NCBI GenBank assembly: GCA_011037195.1
Contig: JAAEAF010001973.1
Span: 145,756 to 209,755 of the forward strand
DNA length: 64,000 nucleotides
Source of the DNA: Triatoma infestans
Taxonomy: Eukaryota; Arthropoda; Insecta; Hemiptera; Reduviidae
Direction: 5' to 3'
The notes beneath the pieces are model-generated. The model worked only from the letters and a program-made list of their open reading frames with translations, was not told where the DNA came from and searched no databases. Positions 47,758 to 58,215 of the stretch are shown piece by piece; positions within the stretch are counted from its first letter, which is position 1, and every line of letters starts with the position of its first letter. The position numbers and the translations under genes were made by a program.

Positions 47758-48094
47758 AAAAAATATTTTAAAATAAAAGTCTTAGCTTTATTTACTTGTG
47801 CAGTGAACATTCCAAGTTTAAAAAAAAAAAAAATTAGCAGCCGTTTTCCGGAAAACTCGAAAACATAAGAAAATTATTTTGCAAAGTTCCTTATCCGGTC
47901 ATCGACCGGTTCCTTACCCGGTACCTACTTTATTCAAACTTGAAATTTTAGAAAAGCTTTTATATCTATCTTAAAATTACATATACTAGCACCGCGAATT
48001 GCACTAAAGTGGCACCCTAGTAAAAAGCTTGACTGTGCAACCCCCCTCCCCCGAGAAACCTAAAAAAAAATCCTGGAAAAATATTCTGTGTGTA
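47758..48094 (+). repeat. Family S repeat, degraded copy
   Basis: Forward orientation: aaaataaaagtcttagcttt, then vestiges of module 2 and the block gcactaaagtggcaccctag. It ends where the LINE tail at 48,095 begins. Confidence 0.65.
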
Positions 48095-48149
48095 ATTATT
48101 ATTATTATTTGTCTGTGGGGAGGGACCGAACCCTACGCTATCCAAAACC

Positions 48150-49459
48150 TCACTGGGCCCATATAGCTACCCCAAGAAAAACAACAACAAACAAAAATCC
48201 AGACCCGGATCTAATCCATCTAAGATTCACCGTAGTCCGAATAAATCGGACAATAACCATAAGCGGAAATAGCCTAAGCTCTTCCACAGACATCCTATTC
48301 CGGCCAAAGGGCCTGAACCTAATTTCCTCACAAGCCAGGCAATCAGTCATAAGATGGATGGGTGTTTCCTCCTCTGTCTCCCCTGGATCCGGCATGAGCC
48401 CCATTATGTAGAGATGTCTCCTTAAACCACAATGTTCAGATCCAGATCCAACCAGATGCTTGAGAGAGCTCCGTGAAAAACACAGCAACGTCTCACTAAT
48501 GGCCTTGTCCGGACCCCCGATGAGCATTTTGGACTGCCGAAAACCAACTGAGCTCATCCATAAGAGATGAATGCTGTGAAGCTGTCCATGTCTGGAAGCC
48601 TGACAGACATGTGCCAGAAGACACGCCAACAGCAGGCTCGGGATCAATGAAAGGAAGAGAGGCGCCTAATTTGGCAAATCTATCCAGCTGCTCATTTCCA
48701 AAAATTTCCATGTGACCTGGCACCCATACTAGAAACACATCCTTCAGAGAAGAAAGCTCTTCCAGAGAACACTCTAACACCAACCTGGAAGTGAAGACAC
48801 ATGAACTCAGCGCCTTCACCGCAGCTTGGCTGTCCAAGCAGATACAAACACCTTTTAAGTTAGCGTTACTTACCCTCTCATAGAAGACACAACAAAGAAT
48901 AGCATAAACCTCAGTCTGGAAGACTGTGGTCCATTCACCAAAGAGATACTGCCAAATGATCTCCGGTCTCAACGTAGACCGCAGCTCCAGACCTACCATC
49001 CATTCTGGAACCGTCTGTGTAACATCGGAAGTAATTATCCGGTATCACACCTGACGGACCCAATCTTGACCAATCTTTCCTAGAGGGTAACCTGACACTG
49101 TAAGAATGCTCGAAAACAAAATTCTTCAACATTCTATCAGAGGGAAAACCTGTAACAGGAACCTTCAAAAGCATCTCGCGATGAATGGTAGAGTGACCAT
49201 ATCGCTTACCCTGCCAAAAACCTGCCTGTTTAATTCTATAACAGGCTTTCATTGCCATAGTTTTCACCTCTACAAAGAGCGGTGGAATTCCTAATAAAGT
49301 CTCCATTGCAGCTGTAGGCGTGGTCCGCATCGCACCGGTCACCGCCAGACAAGCCAAGCGTTGAATATCCTCAAGCAGCAGTCTAGCGGATCTTATCTCA
49401 ATGCGACGCCACCACACTACAGCCGCATACAGCAACCTAGGTTTAATAAACCATACCAT
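48150..49459 (-). pseudogene. Second-family LINE ORF2 thumb, RNase H and C-terminus
   Basis: Three overlapping frames read in turn. First KPRLLYAAVVWWRRI, LACLAVTGAMRTTPTAAMET and RCYTDGSRMDGRSGAAVY (RNase H start with the TDGS aspartate). Then WTTVFQTEVYAILCC (catalytic E), CICLDSQAAVKALSS (catalytic D) and FLVWVPGHMEIFGNEQLDRF. Last a C-terminal part with EEETPIHLMTDCLACEEIRF. All RNase H catalytic positions are recognisable although spread over two frames. The cysteines of the terminal zinc motif are mostly lost. Confidence 0.85.
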
Positions 49460-49920
49460 AAATCCAAAACATCATCTTGGGAGTAATCCCACAATTTTTA
49501 CTTACGATTCTTTGACATTGCCAATAGGAAATAATGCCTTTTGATGCTGTGCCTTAACATGTTCCGACCAATTTAATTTACTGTCAAGAACCACCCCAGA
49601 AACTTCACCGATTTGCAAATCTGAACAGAAGTTCTAATAACCTAGGAGGTTTTAATCCTCCTATTAGTAAATAAAATCACCTGGGTCTTACTGGGATTAA
49701 TTCAAAGACCCTTATCCTGAGTCCAATCATATACTATGTTGAAGGCGCTTTGCATTAAGTCTGAGATAGTAGTCAGACATCGCCCCATCAATAAAATAAC
49801 ACCATCATCGGCATATGCCTGTACATAGAATCCCGATGAATTCATCCTGGTCAACTGTTCATCCATGACGCACACCATAGCTTTGGTGAGAGACAACCAC
49901 CTTGAGTAATTTTTGGGTGG
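49460..49920 (-). pseudogene. Second-family LINE reverse transcriptase fragment
   Basis: Reads MNSSGFYVQAYADDGVILLM (motif C, YADD), DLMQSAFNIVYDW, then after a stop INPSKTQVILFTNRRIKTS and, in other frames, KSVKFLG. These correspond to YSDDGVILITG, NPDKSSLVLFT and KYLGVLI in the complete LINE. Motifs A and earlier are lost. Confidence 0.85.
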
Positions 49921-49984
49921 TTTCTGGGGGATGTTGACAGATGGGGGTATTCGACGCATGATGACAGTAACGGTTTGAATTTTC

Positions 49985-50225
49985 TGTTTTGTTATTAACC
50001 AATTTTTTTTCTCCAACCTTAGAATTCCAGCGAAGTTTATATAGATAGTAGAATCGTACATTGTACTAGGACGCACTAAAAACAAATTTTTCAATATAAA
50101 TCAGTTTCAAATTTGAAGTTTGAACAAAATATTTTCGAAAAAATAGAAAAAATAGATTCAGTAAATTTACATTTTCGATTGACGCACTTTTATTGAAACT
50201 TGGTGCCTGATACGATGGTGGGATA
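49985..50225 (+). repeat. Family S repeat, degraded fragment
   Basis: Forward orientation: accaattttttttctccaac, ccttagaattccagcg, module 2 remnants, and acattttcgattgacgcact followed by tgcctgatacgatggtggga. Confidence 0.6.
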
Positions 50226-50588
50226 AAAAAAAAGGAGATAAAAAGTGCCTAATATTTTTATTTATTTTTACATTTGCGTAGGAAGTTTATAATGCTGTTG
50301 AGATATAGCTGCATTGCTTTTGATACTTTTATTTCGATTCAATTCCCCCATCTTCTTCCATCCTCAGCAATTTTAATCTCTAGTTTTTACTGGTACCTTT
50401 GTATGGGATTTGGTTAACGAGATTTTTTTATATGGAATTTGGTTAACGGAGGCCTTTAGAATTTTATATATTTCTACATAATTATTACGTAGAGGGAGCA
50501 ATGATTTTACTATTTTTGATTTGAAATAAATAATGCTGATTCTTTCCACTCTGACTGAATATGAAAATGGAAATTTGATTGGCATCCT
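50226..50588. other. AT-rich flank of the complete LINE
   Basis: No gene. It runs to the left copy of the target duplication at 50,589. Confidence 0.5.
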
Positions 50589-51017
50589 TATATCCTTAAA
50601 GGTTCCCAAACAGCCCTGTGACTGGTGGAAAGCCTAGGCGATGGTGGAAAGACAACGTGCTTTGCACGGCCAATCGGGCAAGGGCGGCAGACACCACGAC
50701 GGGGCTACATAACATTTACTCTGCACCCGCCGTAGCAACAATTTCACTTACTTTACATCACAGACACACCAGCGATCTCACGCTGCCCTGACGAGGCCCA
50801 TTCTTGGGCCTCCGAAAACAGGTCTTCACTTCAGAGAGTCTATTTGGACACTGGAGGACCTGGGGCGGACGTGGGGGAGCGACTTACACGCTGGAGATTC
50901 GTCCAGGTACCTGTAGTCGTAGGGACCTGGTGAGGAAACAGCATAGACCATATAGTTCAACACCACATTCACACATACTTCACTACACTATACCCCCCCT
51001 TTCAAGAACAATAAAAT

Positions 51018-52007
51018 ATGGAAGGACAAAATAAAAAAGGCCCTCAGTCCGTGGCAAATGAGGGTGCGAAAATCACCACGAAGGTCTCCGGTGCTGTTGA
51101 GGCACAAGTCATGGCTACTTGTTCCACCAATGCAGTAGAAGTAGGTGAGTTCAGTGGGGGCGCATCCTCGAGGCAGGAAACTGCCGGGAACCTCCCGGCT
51201 TCTCTTTTGAGAGGCCTGGAGAGGGGTGCCTCCACAGAGAGTTTAAATAAGAGTATTGAGGAGCTTTTGCTGGCTTCCCCTGGTCGAAGCGAGGGGACCG
51301 CCGAAAGGCGGACCCCGAGTGAAACCAAGACGAGGGAGTCTAGCCAGAAGAGAAAGAAGAAGAAGAAGAAGGGTATGGAGGAGACGCCAGAAAGCGTCCC
51401 CGAAGCCAAACGCCCGAAAGTGGAGAAGGCCAAGAAGCCGCAGGTCGCCGTGGTCAGGATAGATGGTGAAGTTATGACCGAGGACGACGCGGAGCACGTC
51501 AGAGCACAACTTGTGAGTGCTCTGGACGATACCGAGAGCAGGAAGGGCACCGCTGATAAAGGCTGGTGGCCACAATTTGAGGAGTCTGGCGTGGTAAGTG
51601 AGGGCATGTTCCTTATCACTTGCGGCGACGAGAGGACTAGGGCCTGGACAGCCAGACAGGCTGTCACACCCAGAGGTGACATACAGTATGCTATGTTGGA
51701 GGGGGAGGATATCCCCAAGATGATTCGGGTATCCGTTTGGGTGCCAGGTAAGAGATGTCCTTTAGAGAGATTTCTGGAGCGCTTGGCAGGGCAGAATCCT
51801 GGTCTGCGAACGGATCTCTGGAGAATACTGAGCTCCTTCGAGAAGGATAAAGGTATGTGGATGGTGTTCCTTATAGATCCCCATTCACTCCGGATTCTGG
51901 AGGAGAAGGAGTGGAGGCCCTATTACGAGCTAACGAGGATTACCTTCAAAAGGAAGGAGGACAAACAACGAGGCCAGCTTGGCAAGGAGGAGAGTGGAGG
52001 CAAGTAG
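51018..52007 (+). CDS. LINE ORF1 protein (nucleic-acid binding, gag-like)
   Basis: 329 residues, open from the first ATG after the leader. The N-terminal third is low in hydrophobic residues. A strongly basic segment (KRKKKKKKGM, residues 111-120, and KRPKVEKAKK, 131-140) could act in RNA binding or nuclear entry. The region from about residue 145 to 310 (ending with the FLIDPHSLRILEEKEWRP stretch) resembles the DUF4780-type domain found in ORF1 of insect LINEs; this is from memory of the family. No CCHC zinc knuckles are present. ORF1 proteins coat the element RNA. The stop at 52,005 is followed by ORF2's internal ATG 7 bases later, or overlaps an upstream one. The reading frame is intact. 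Minus-strand frames across it are shadows. Confidence 0.88.
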   Translation: MEGQNKKGPQSVANEGAKITTKVSGAVEAQVMATCSTNAVEVGEFSGGASSRQETAGNLPASLLRGLERGASTESLNKSIEELLLASPGRSEGTAERRTPSETKTRESSQKRKKKKKKGMEETPESVPEAKRPKVEKAKKPQVAVVRIDGEVMTEDDAEHVRAQLVSALDDTESRKGTADKGWWPQFEESGVVSEGMFLITCGDERTRAWTARQAVTPRGDIQYAMLEGEDIPKMIRVSVWVPGKRCPLERFLERLAGQNPGLRTDLWRILSSFEKDKGMWMVFLIDPHSLRILEEKEWRPYYELTRITFKRKEDKQRGQLGKEESGGK

Positions 52008-52014
52008 TCTTCTC

Positions 52015-55000
52015 ATGTTTAGAGTGTTCCAATACAACACACATAGGAGCAGGGAAGTGGTAGCGGAGATGGCTGAGGTCATCAGGGAAACACCCTTGAT
52101 GGTAGGTCTAATACAGGAGCCCTATACCATCCGAGGCAGTGTGGTCGGATGGGGTGGTATGGGGTTGAGAACATTTTATGATTGTGGAGTAGATAGGCCC
52201 AGGACTTGTGTCCTGGTGTCTAAGAATATGGAGTGTTCAATGTTAAGAGAGTTTTGTTCCAGAGACCTGACGGTAGTTTCGATTAGGATAGGAGAGGTAA
52301 CAGGCAGACTGGTCTTGGCGTCGGCCTACCTACCCTATGACTCAGAGGAGCCACCACTTGGCCGGGCAGTGGAGCGTCTGGTGGAATGGTGCGAGAAGGA
52401 GAACCTGCCACTGCTGGTTGGATTCGACGCCAACTCACACAACACGCTGTGGGGAAGTAGCGACACCAACCGGCGCGGGGTGACATAGGCGGAGTTTTTG
52501 GTAAGTAGAAACCTTTTTCTTTTAAATAGAGGTAAGAAACCTACCTTTGTTATTAGGAATAGGGAAGAAGTGATAGATATTACGGTGGCTTCCAGGCAAT
52601 TTTTGTCCTGGACGACAGGTTGGGAGGTTATGGATGACTGGACGTTGTCCGATCATAGAGGCATTAGAATCACCCTGCGTCTTGAGATGGGAGAGGTGAA
52701 GAAGTTTCGAAATCCGAGAACAACGGACTGGGGTAGATTTACCTCGGCCTTGAGAAATGATAGGTTAGGTCCGGGTGGACCGCCGGCTGAGGGGGAGGAC
52801 CTGGATCAGAGAGTGGATTGGACCACACGCTCGATTGTTCGCGCTTATGAGACCTCATGCCCTGAGCATGAAGTATTGCCTAGGAAGGTCCAGTGGTGGA
52901 CGGCCCGACTAACTGCCTTAAATAGACAAATGAGGCGGTTAAGGAGGAAGGCTAGGGGGAGTAACGCGGAGGAAGACTGGGAAAGGTTTACTCAGGCCAA
53001 GCGAGAGTATAAAAGAGAGATCCGGAGAACGAAGAGAGTCTCTTGGAGGACTTTCTGCGAAACCCTGGAGGGGGAACAGGAGGTAAATCGAGTTTTTAGG
53101 TTTTTAGGTAAAAGTGGGGAGTTGTCGTTGGACAGTATTAGGAAGCCTGATGGACAGATCACCTATAACCATAATGAGGTGTTACGGGTGATGCTGGATA
53201 GACACTTACCGGGTAATGTGGAGTATGTTGGAGGGTGCGTGGGTGCTTTACCTGACGCACAGGGAGGGGATTTGCAGAGCAGGGAGTTGGCAAGTAGAGT
53301 GGTTACTTTGAGGAGGGCGAGTTGGGTATTCGCTACTTTTAGTAAATTCAAGTCGCCGGGTATGGATGGTTTGTACCCGGTGCTGATTCAGGAGAGTTGG
53401 AACATGTTCGGAAGTACATGGGTAGGAATACTGAGGGATAGCCTAAGTCAGGGCTATATCCCTTGGGCTTGGAGGGTCAGTAGGGTCGCGTTCATTCCCA
53501 AACCAGGGAAGTTGGATTATCTCGACCCTAAAGCTTACAGGCCAATCAGCCTCGCGTCCTTCATGTTGAAGGGCTTAGAGAGGTTGGTCGACCTTTTCTT
53601 AATGGAGGATTGCGACATAAAGAGTACCTTTCACGGGAACCAGCATGCCTATTTGGCGGGGAGATCAACGGAGACTGCGCTCCACAATTTGGTGGGGAGA
53701 ATTGAACACACGTTGGAGTCTAAAGAGTACGCGCTGGGATGCTTCTTCGATATTGAGGGGGCTTTCGACAGCGTGGCCCACGATAGAATTAGAGTGCTAT
53801 TGGAGGAGAGGGGTGTGAATGGGACCCTGGTTAGATGGATAGTCAACCTCCTGACTTCGAGGATTGTTTATTCTCGTCTGGGAGCTGCGGAGAGAAGGGT
53901 GAAAGCCAGTAGGGGCTTTCCCCAAGGTGGGAGTTTGTCTCCTCATTTGTGGTGCCTCATCGTTGATGAGCTACTTTGGGAGATGAACCGTAGGGGATTT
54001 TACCTGCAGATGTACTCCGATGATGGGGTAATCCTAATCACAGGGAAGCATCTGAGTGTGGTGAGTGACTTGATGCAGTCGGCGTTATCTTACGTGGAGC
54101 AGTGGTGTAGGAACTATGGCTTGTCCGTCAACCCGGACAAAAGTTCCTTAGTTCTCTTTACCAGGAAAAGGAAATTGGAGGGGCTTGGGAGACCCAGGCT
54201 CTTCGGCAAGGAAGTGCAAATTTGCAGAGAGGTTAAATACTTGGGGGTCCTCATCAACAGTACGTTGAATTGGCGGGCTCACATTGAGTATGTATGTGAG
54301 AAGGGACAGAAGGTTTTCTGGCAGTGTAGGAGATTAGCGGGTAAGACCTGGGGAGTTAATCCCCGAGGCATCCAGATTTATGAGAAGTTGGTGAAGCCAA
54401 GGATACTCTATGCCGCAGTGGCATGGTGGTCTGGTACCTTGGTGGGAAGGAACAGTAAGAAATTTCTAGGAGTGCAGCGCATGGCCTGTTTGGCTATCAC
54501 TGGCGCGATGAGAACGATACCGACGGTGGCACTGGAGATGCTGTTGGGGCTAATCCCTCTTCAGTATGTGGTAACGGGGGAGGCAGTGAAAGGGTACCTC
54601 AGAATGAGGTGCAAGGAAGAATGGGTGAGAACCTTTCGGGGGGATCACACTAGGATCGAGGACGAAATTTGGCGAGTGAACCGATTTCTGCTATCCAAAC
54701 TTGATGAGACGAGCAAGAAATGGGGATTTGAGAGAGATTATGAGATTACGATTGGTAGTATAGGGGATGATAACCTCACGAGGCCAACGGAGTCGGGCAG
54801 CGGTATTATTCGCTGCTATTCAGATGGCTCTAGGCAGGAGGGTACTGGCCTGTCGGGGGCGGGAGCATGGTTTCAGGAGTTGGATAGAGGGAGTTCGGTG
54901 GCCTTGGGTGGTTTGGCCACTGTTTTCCAGTCTGAGGTGGTGGGCATCATTGAATGCTGCCACCTTGTGGGGGAGTGGCTAGGAGAGTTTAAGGAAGTGC

Positions 55001-55662
55001 GGATCTTCTCCGATAGTCAAGCCGCACTAAGGGCTTTGAGTAAGCCTTGGTGGAGTTCGAAATTAGTGGGAGAATGTAGGAGAAGGCTTAACGCTTTGGC
55101 TCGGAGGGGTAAGGTGCATCTCTATTGGATACCCGGACATGCGGGAATAGAGGGCAATGAGAGGGCGGATCGGCTGGCCAGGGAGGGATCATCATTACCA
55201 TTTTGTGGTCCTGAACCAGCCCTGGCCGTTACAAAGACGTTTCGCGACAAACAGATTAGACTTTGGGAGACGAGAGCTTTGGAGAAACGCTGGGGGGACA
55301 CGCAGGGGTGCCTCCAAGCTAAAAGATTTATAAAGGCAAGCAAGCAGGGAATTTCGGAGTATCTCCTGTCTCTTAGTAGGACGGGTTTGAGAACCTTGGT
55401 AGGGATAGTGACTGGACACACTTGGGTGTCCAGTCACTTGTTTAACATAGGGAGGACGCGGAGTCCCATTTGTCAGAACTGTGATGACGGAGTTAGGGAA
55501 ACGGTGTATCACTACTTATGTCAGTGTCCCCGTTTCGCTGGATCTAGGTTTCGTATATTTGGGAGGACACCACTCCCGCAGGATTGCCTGGGCGAGTTGG
55601 AGTTTAGGGATATCTTGGGATATTGCAGATTAACCGGCAAGTTACCGGGGGAGATTAATTAA
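52015..55662 (+). pseudogene. LINE ORF2 polyprotein, one nonsense codon
   Basis: 1,215 codons in one frame with a single TAG at 52,486. The likely start is ATG 52,015 (MFRVFQYNTHRS, the usual beginning of the endonuclease); an in-frame ATG at 51,979 would overlap ORF1. Endonuclease: LIQEPYTI, FDANSHNTLWGSSDTNRRG, then the stop, IDITVAS and SDHRGI. Reverse transcriptase: KSPGMDGLYPVL, KAYRPISL, FFDIEGAFDSV (motif A), RGFPQGGSLSPHLW (motif B), YSDDGVILI (54,013; YSDD instead of YADD), VNPDKSSLVLFT, KYLGVLI. RNase H: CYSDGSRQEGTG, QSEVVGIIE, IFSDSQAALRAL, YWIPGHAGIEGNERADRLA, all catalytic residues present. Zinc motif: CQNCDDGVRETVYHYLCQC. Translation would stop inside the endonuclease. Confidence 0.92.
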
Positions 55663-55766
55663 GGGGTTACGGGGGGTATCGGGGGGATAAGAGCCACATA
55701 GGCGGGGGGATAAGAGCCACATAGGCTTAAGTCCCGCGCCATTAGGCACCCGAACTATAATAATAA
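55663..55766 (+). other. LINE 3' UTR with a 22-bp tandem duplication
   Basis: The unit gggggataagagccacatag(gc) occurs twice in a row (about 55,682-55,725). The short copy at 14.1 kb has it once. It is followed by gtcccgcgcc, gcacccg and the ATAATAATA tail. A short GC-rich 3' UTR is probably the site recognised by the reverse transcriptase. Confidence 0.85.
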
Positions 55767-55789
55767 TATATCCTTAAAACTATTAGTGA

Positions 55790-56450
55790 CTATTCACCGG
55801 AAACTTACATTTTAATTTCTTAAAGAGTCGGACAAAATAAAATAGTTTTAGGAAATGAATTGTATTGTGTATATGCTGTAATAGTGTATGTGCTGAACCA
55901 AAAAAATACCCCAAAAACGAAAAACCCCTAGAAGTTTAAACTTGATAATATATTTAGATAATTCAGATTATACATCTGAGACGAAGGTTTCGGTCAAAAT
56001 TCATCACCTCAACCAGAAGTGAGAGTGTATTAATGAATCTTTTGGATTTTTTTTTTACGATTTTCTTGAAAATACTTTCAACGGTTTTCTTCAAACTATG
56101 CGTACTGTTTATAACATTTTTTCCAGATAAATTTATTTAAGGAGGGTTCTGATAGAGCTGAATTGTTACGTTTTCTTCTAGAGTCCCAATTCAGGGCAAA
56201 TTTACGATGCTATATAATTTTATAATAAATTAAATGCTAGAATTTTTAATTTGAAGAAGAAGCGATTAACCAAAATTGCAACTTTGCGTATTGGGTCTCC
56301 AGAGTTTTTCTCGGAAATAGCTCGACCGATTTTCTCTAAAATTTGGAATGTTAGCTGCAAAACTTTAATCACTAATCACTTTTATTTGAAAATCATTTTT
56401 CTAAGGAAAAAGAAATAATTTGAGGAGTATTGTAGAGTATCTCTGAGTTA
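55790..56450 (-). repeat. Family S repeat
   Basis: Reverse orientation: ttcaccggaaacttacattt, gagtcggacaaaa, then aaacgaaaaacccctagaag, ggtttcggtcaaaattcatc, cctcaaccagaagtgagagt and two modules. The complete LINE is inserted just outside its right end. Confidence 0.75.
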
Positions 56451-57850
56451 GGTATGACTTTAAACTACCATTAAGTTTTGCTGGGACTGAGGGAGCGCTC
56501 TGCCATACATTGTGGTCAGATTCTGTTAAATCTGGAACCCATAAAACTTTATCGACCACAGTAATGCTATGGTTGACTGAGCATATATAGTTTGGGTATA
56601 AATATTATTATATTAGAAGTTATGTTATTAGTTGTAGTGGTGGGGGCATTGTCCAGTTATGGTGACGTCCTGACCAGCCCCCTCGTTCGTGTGACGTCTC
56701 TACCGGAACATAAGTATTTATTTGATATGGCACAAGGTGTAAAGAAATTACTATTTTTACTTACAAGGGGGGCATTTAATGAATCTACATTCTAAGATAA
56801 ATAAAAAATTTCCTTTTGGTAGCTATAAGTAATAATAATACGACATTCTTAATAATAATTAATAATTTTTTTTTGGGGTGCGCATGTTGAGACGTTAACA
56901 TCGTGTCTCGTGTTTTGATGTATTACTCCGTTTCTGTTAGGATTTTGTTCATGAAAATTTGCAGATTGGGCGATCGATAATTGCTGAGTGCATGGTGAAA
57001 ATCTAACGATCATTTTTTTGAATATTTGAAAGATAAAATTATTTCATTTTTCAATTCTCTGTAAGGCTTCGATAAATTTCTGAAGTTATGGTGTAGTGGG
57101 GACTGGAATTATAAGTAACCACGCCCACTGTATTGTGACTGTCGGTTCATTGTTTATTTATTTGTGAAAAGTGCTTGAAGATAAATAATCTTACTGCAAA
57201 CTGCTACAGCGCTTAAATAGTGGTGGGGGTGCAACTCAAGGTCATTGAAGAGGTATGAATTTGTTTACTTCATAACTGACAGCGTCTAGTAGACGACAAG
57301 ATCATTAGCATTAGTAGAGAGAAGGTCATTGACATTAGCTTGCCCTACTATTGGCTGTATTGTTAATTTGTTTATTTTGTTACTATTATTTTCTTCTTAG
57401 TGCGGTTTTTTGTTTGTTTTTTCTGTTTCTTCTTCAATGTGACAACTGCTATATAAATAACTAGGTGTTGATTTGATCATTTAAGTTTTATTTTTATATT
57501 AAATTTTATATTTCAATTACTTTTCCAAGGTACCTAGTAAAATGATGCTGCCAATAATGTGTGCAACTATCTAATTTATTTAGAGCATAACTGAAATCAC
57601 AGTTATCTAATTTAAATTTAGAATTTAGAGTTATCTAGTTATTTATACCTTTTCAATTGACATCAGTTTTATATTATAGCTCAGAGTTTTTTAATGTAGG
57701 TAGATTTCATTTATTTGACTTCTTATTTTAAACATTAATAAATATAAATCAGAACTAATTTATCTTTCTACCTTCTACTTTTTTAACATTTATTACTATT
57801 CAGTAATAAGCAGTAGCTCGACGATGGAAGAGTAGTGAATGATTGAACAT
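56451..57850. other. Unassigned stretch
   Basis: AT-rich with no readable domain. A 67-codon frame at 56,592-56,795 is unsupported. Confidence 0.4.
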
Positions 57851-57879
57851 TATGATGAATCATTATAGCAATTCTGTGA

Positions 57880-58215
57880 GGAGTATAGAAGTGGACAATC
57901 CATATGGGTGTTATGGGCAGGTGGGCTAGTTCAAAAAGCTGAGGTCACTGCACTTATCAAGGTTAGCAGTGGTGCTAGCAAGGAGACAGACCAACAACAT
58001 GTTTCAGTTGAATGGTAAGATGAAGCCGGCACAATATTAGGCAAGATAGTGTCCATTAATGATATCTATCGGAGATTAGCTGATGGCAGTACTAGGAGTA
58101 ATGGGTCAACTCCTGGGGGAGCCGTCTTTGAGGCCGATGCTACCACGTGTAGTTCTGAGGGTCAGACAATGGAGGAACCACCTGTTGAAACTGCAATTAA
58201 TGACAATAGGTTAGA
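57880..58215 (+). pseudogene. Coding relic upstream of the R2-like LINE, identity unclear
   Basis: One frame stays protein-like for about 110 codons with a TAA inside and a TAG at the end: YRSGQSIWVLWAGGLVQKAE, VTALIKV, HVSVEW, stop, DEAGTILGKIVSINDIYRRL, then GGAVFEADATT and EEPPVETAINDN. The VTAL...VSVEW...GKIVSINDI pattern recalls the short N-terminal domain of kinesin-13-type motors, but only loosely. It may instead be the N-terminal part of the adjoining LINE. No start codon was identified. Confidence 0.35.

Larger units (their letters stand above)
48095..49925 (-). mobile_element. RNase H LINE, second family, 5'-truncated copy
   Basis: Minus strand, from reverse transcriptase motif B (near 49,915, QGGCLSPKLW) through motif C, RNase H and the C-terminus to an AAT-type tail (48,095-48,110 as ATT on plus). 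Protein-like text matches the complete LINE at 50.6-55.8 kb in order and wording but is clearly another family. Frameshifts at about 49,465-49,700, 48,950 and 48,600 inactivate it. No target duplication was identified. Confidence 0.85.
50601..55766 (+). mobile_element. Complete RNase H LINE (I/LOA/R1-like group)
   Basis: The 12 bases tatatccttaaa stand on both sides (50,589-50,600 and 55,767-55,778), a perfect target duplication. Between them lies a 5.17-kb element with a 417-bp leader, ORF1, ORF2, a ~104-bp 3' UTR and a TAA-type tail (ctataataataata). It is GC-richer than its flanks. The domain order (ORF1; then apurinic-type endonuclease, reverse transcriptase, RNase H, zinc motif) places it among RNase H LINEs such as I and LOA. 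The only ORF-breaking change seen is one TAG. The clean ends point to recent insertion. Relatives in the window are the short copy at 14.1 kb and the second family at 46-50 kb. Confidence 0.95.

Noticed and set aside
48095..49990. Second-family LINE as a simple insertion splitting one family S copy (47,758-48,094 and 49,985-50,225)
   Set aside because: The two family S pieces do not join at the same consensus position and no target duplication was found, so they may be separate copies.
50804..51034. 76-codon frame in the leader of the complete LINE
   Set aside because: No recognised motif; it overlaps the ORF1 start and is more likely part of the untranslated leader.
51044..51718. 224-codon minus-strand frame opposite ORF1 of the complete LINE
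   Set aside because: Shadow frame; the plus strand has the basic segment, the ORF order and the start expected of ORF1.
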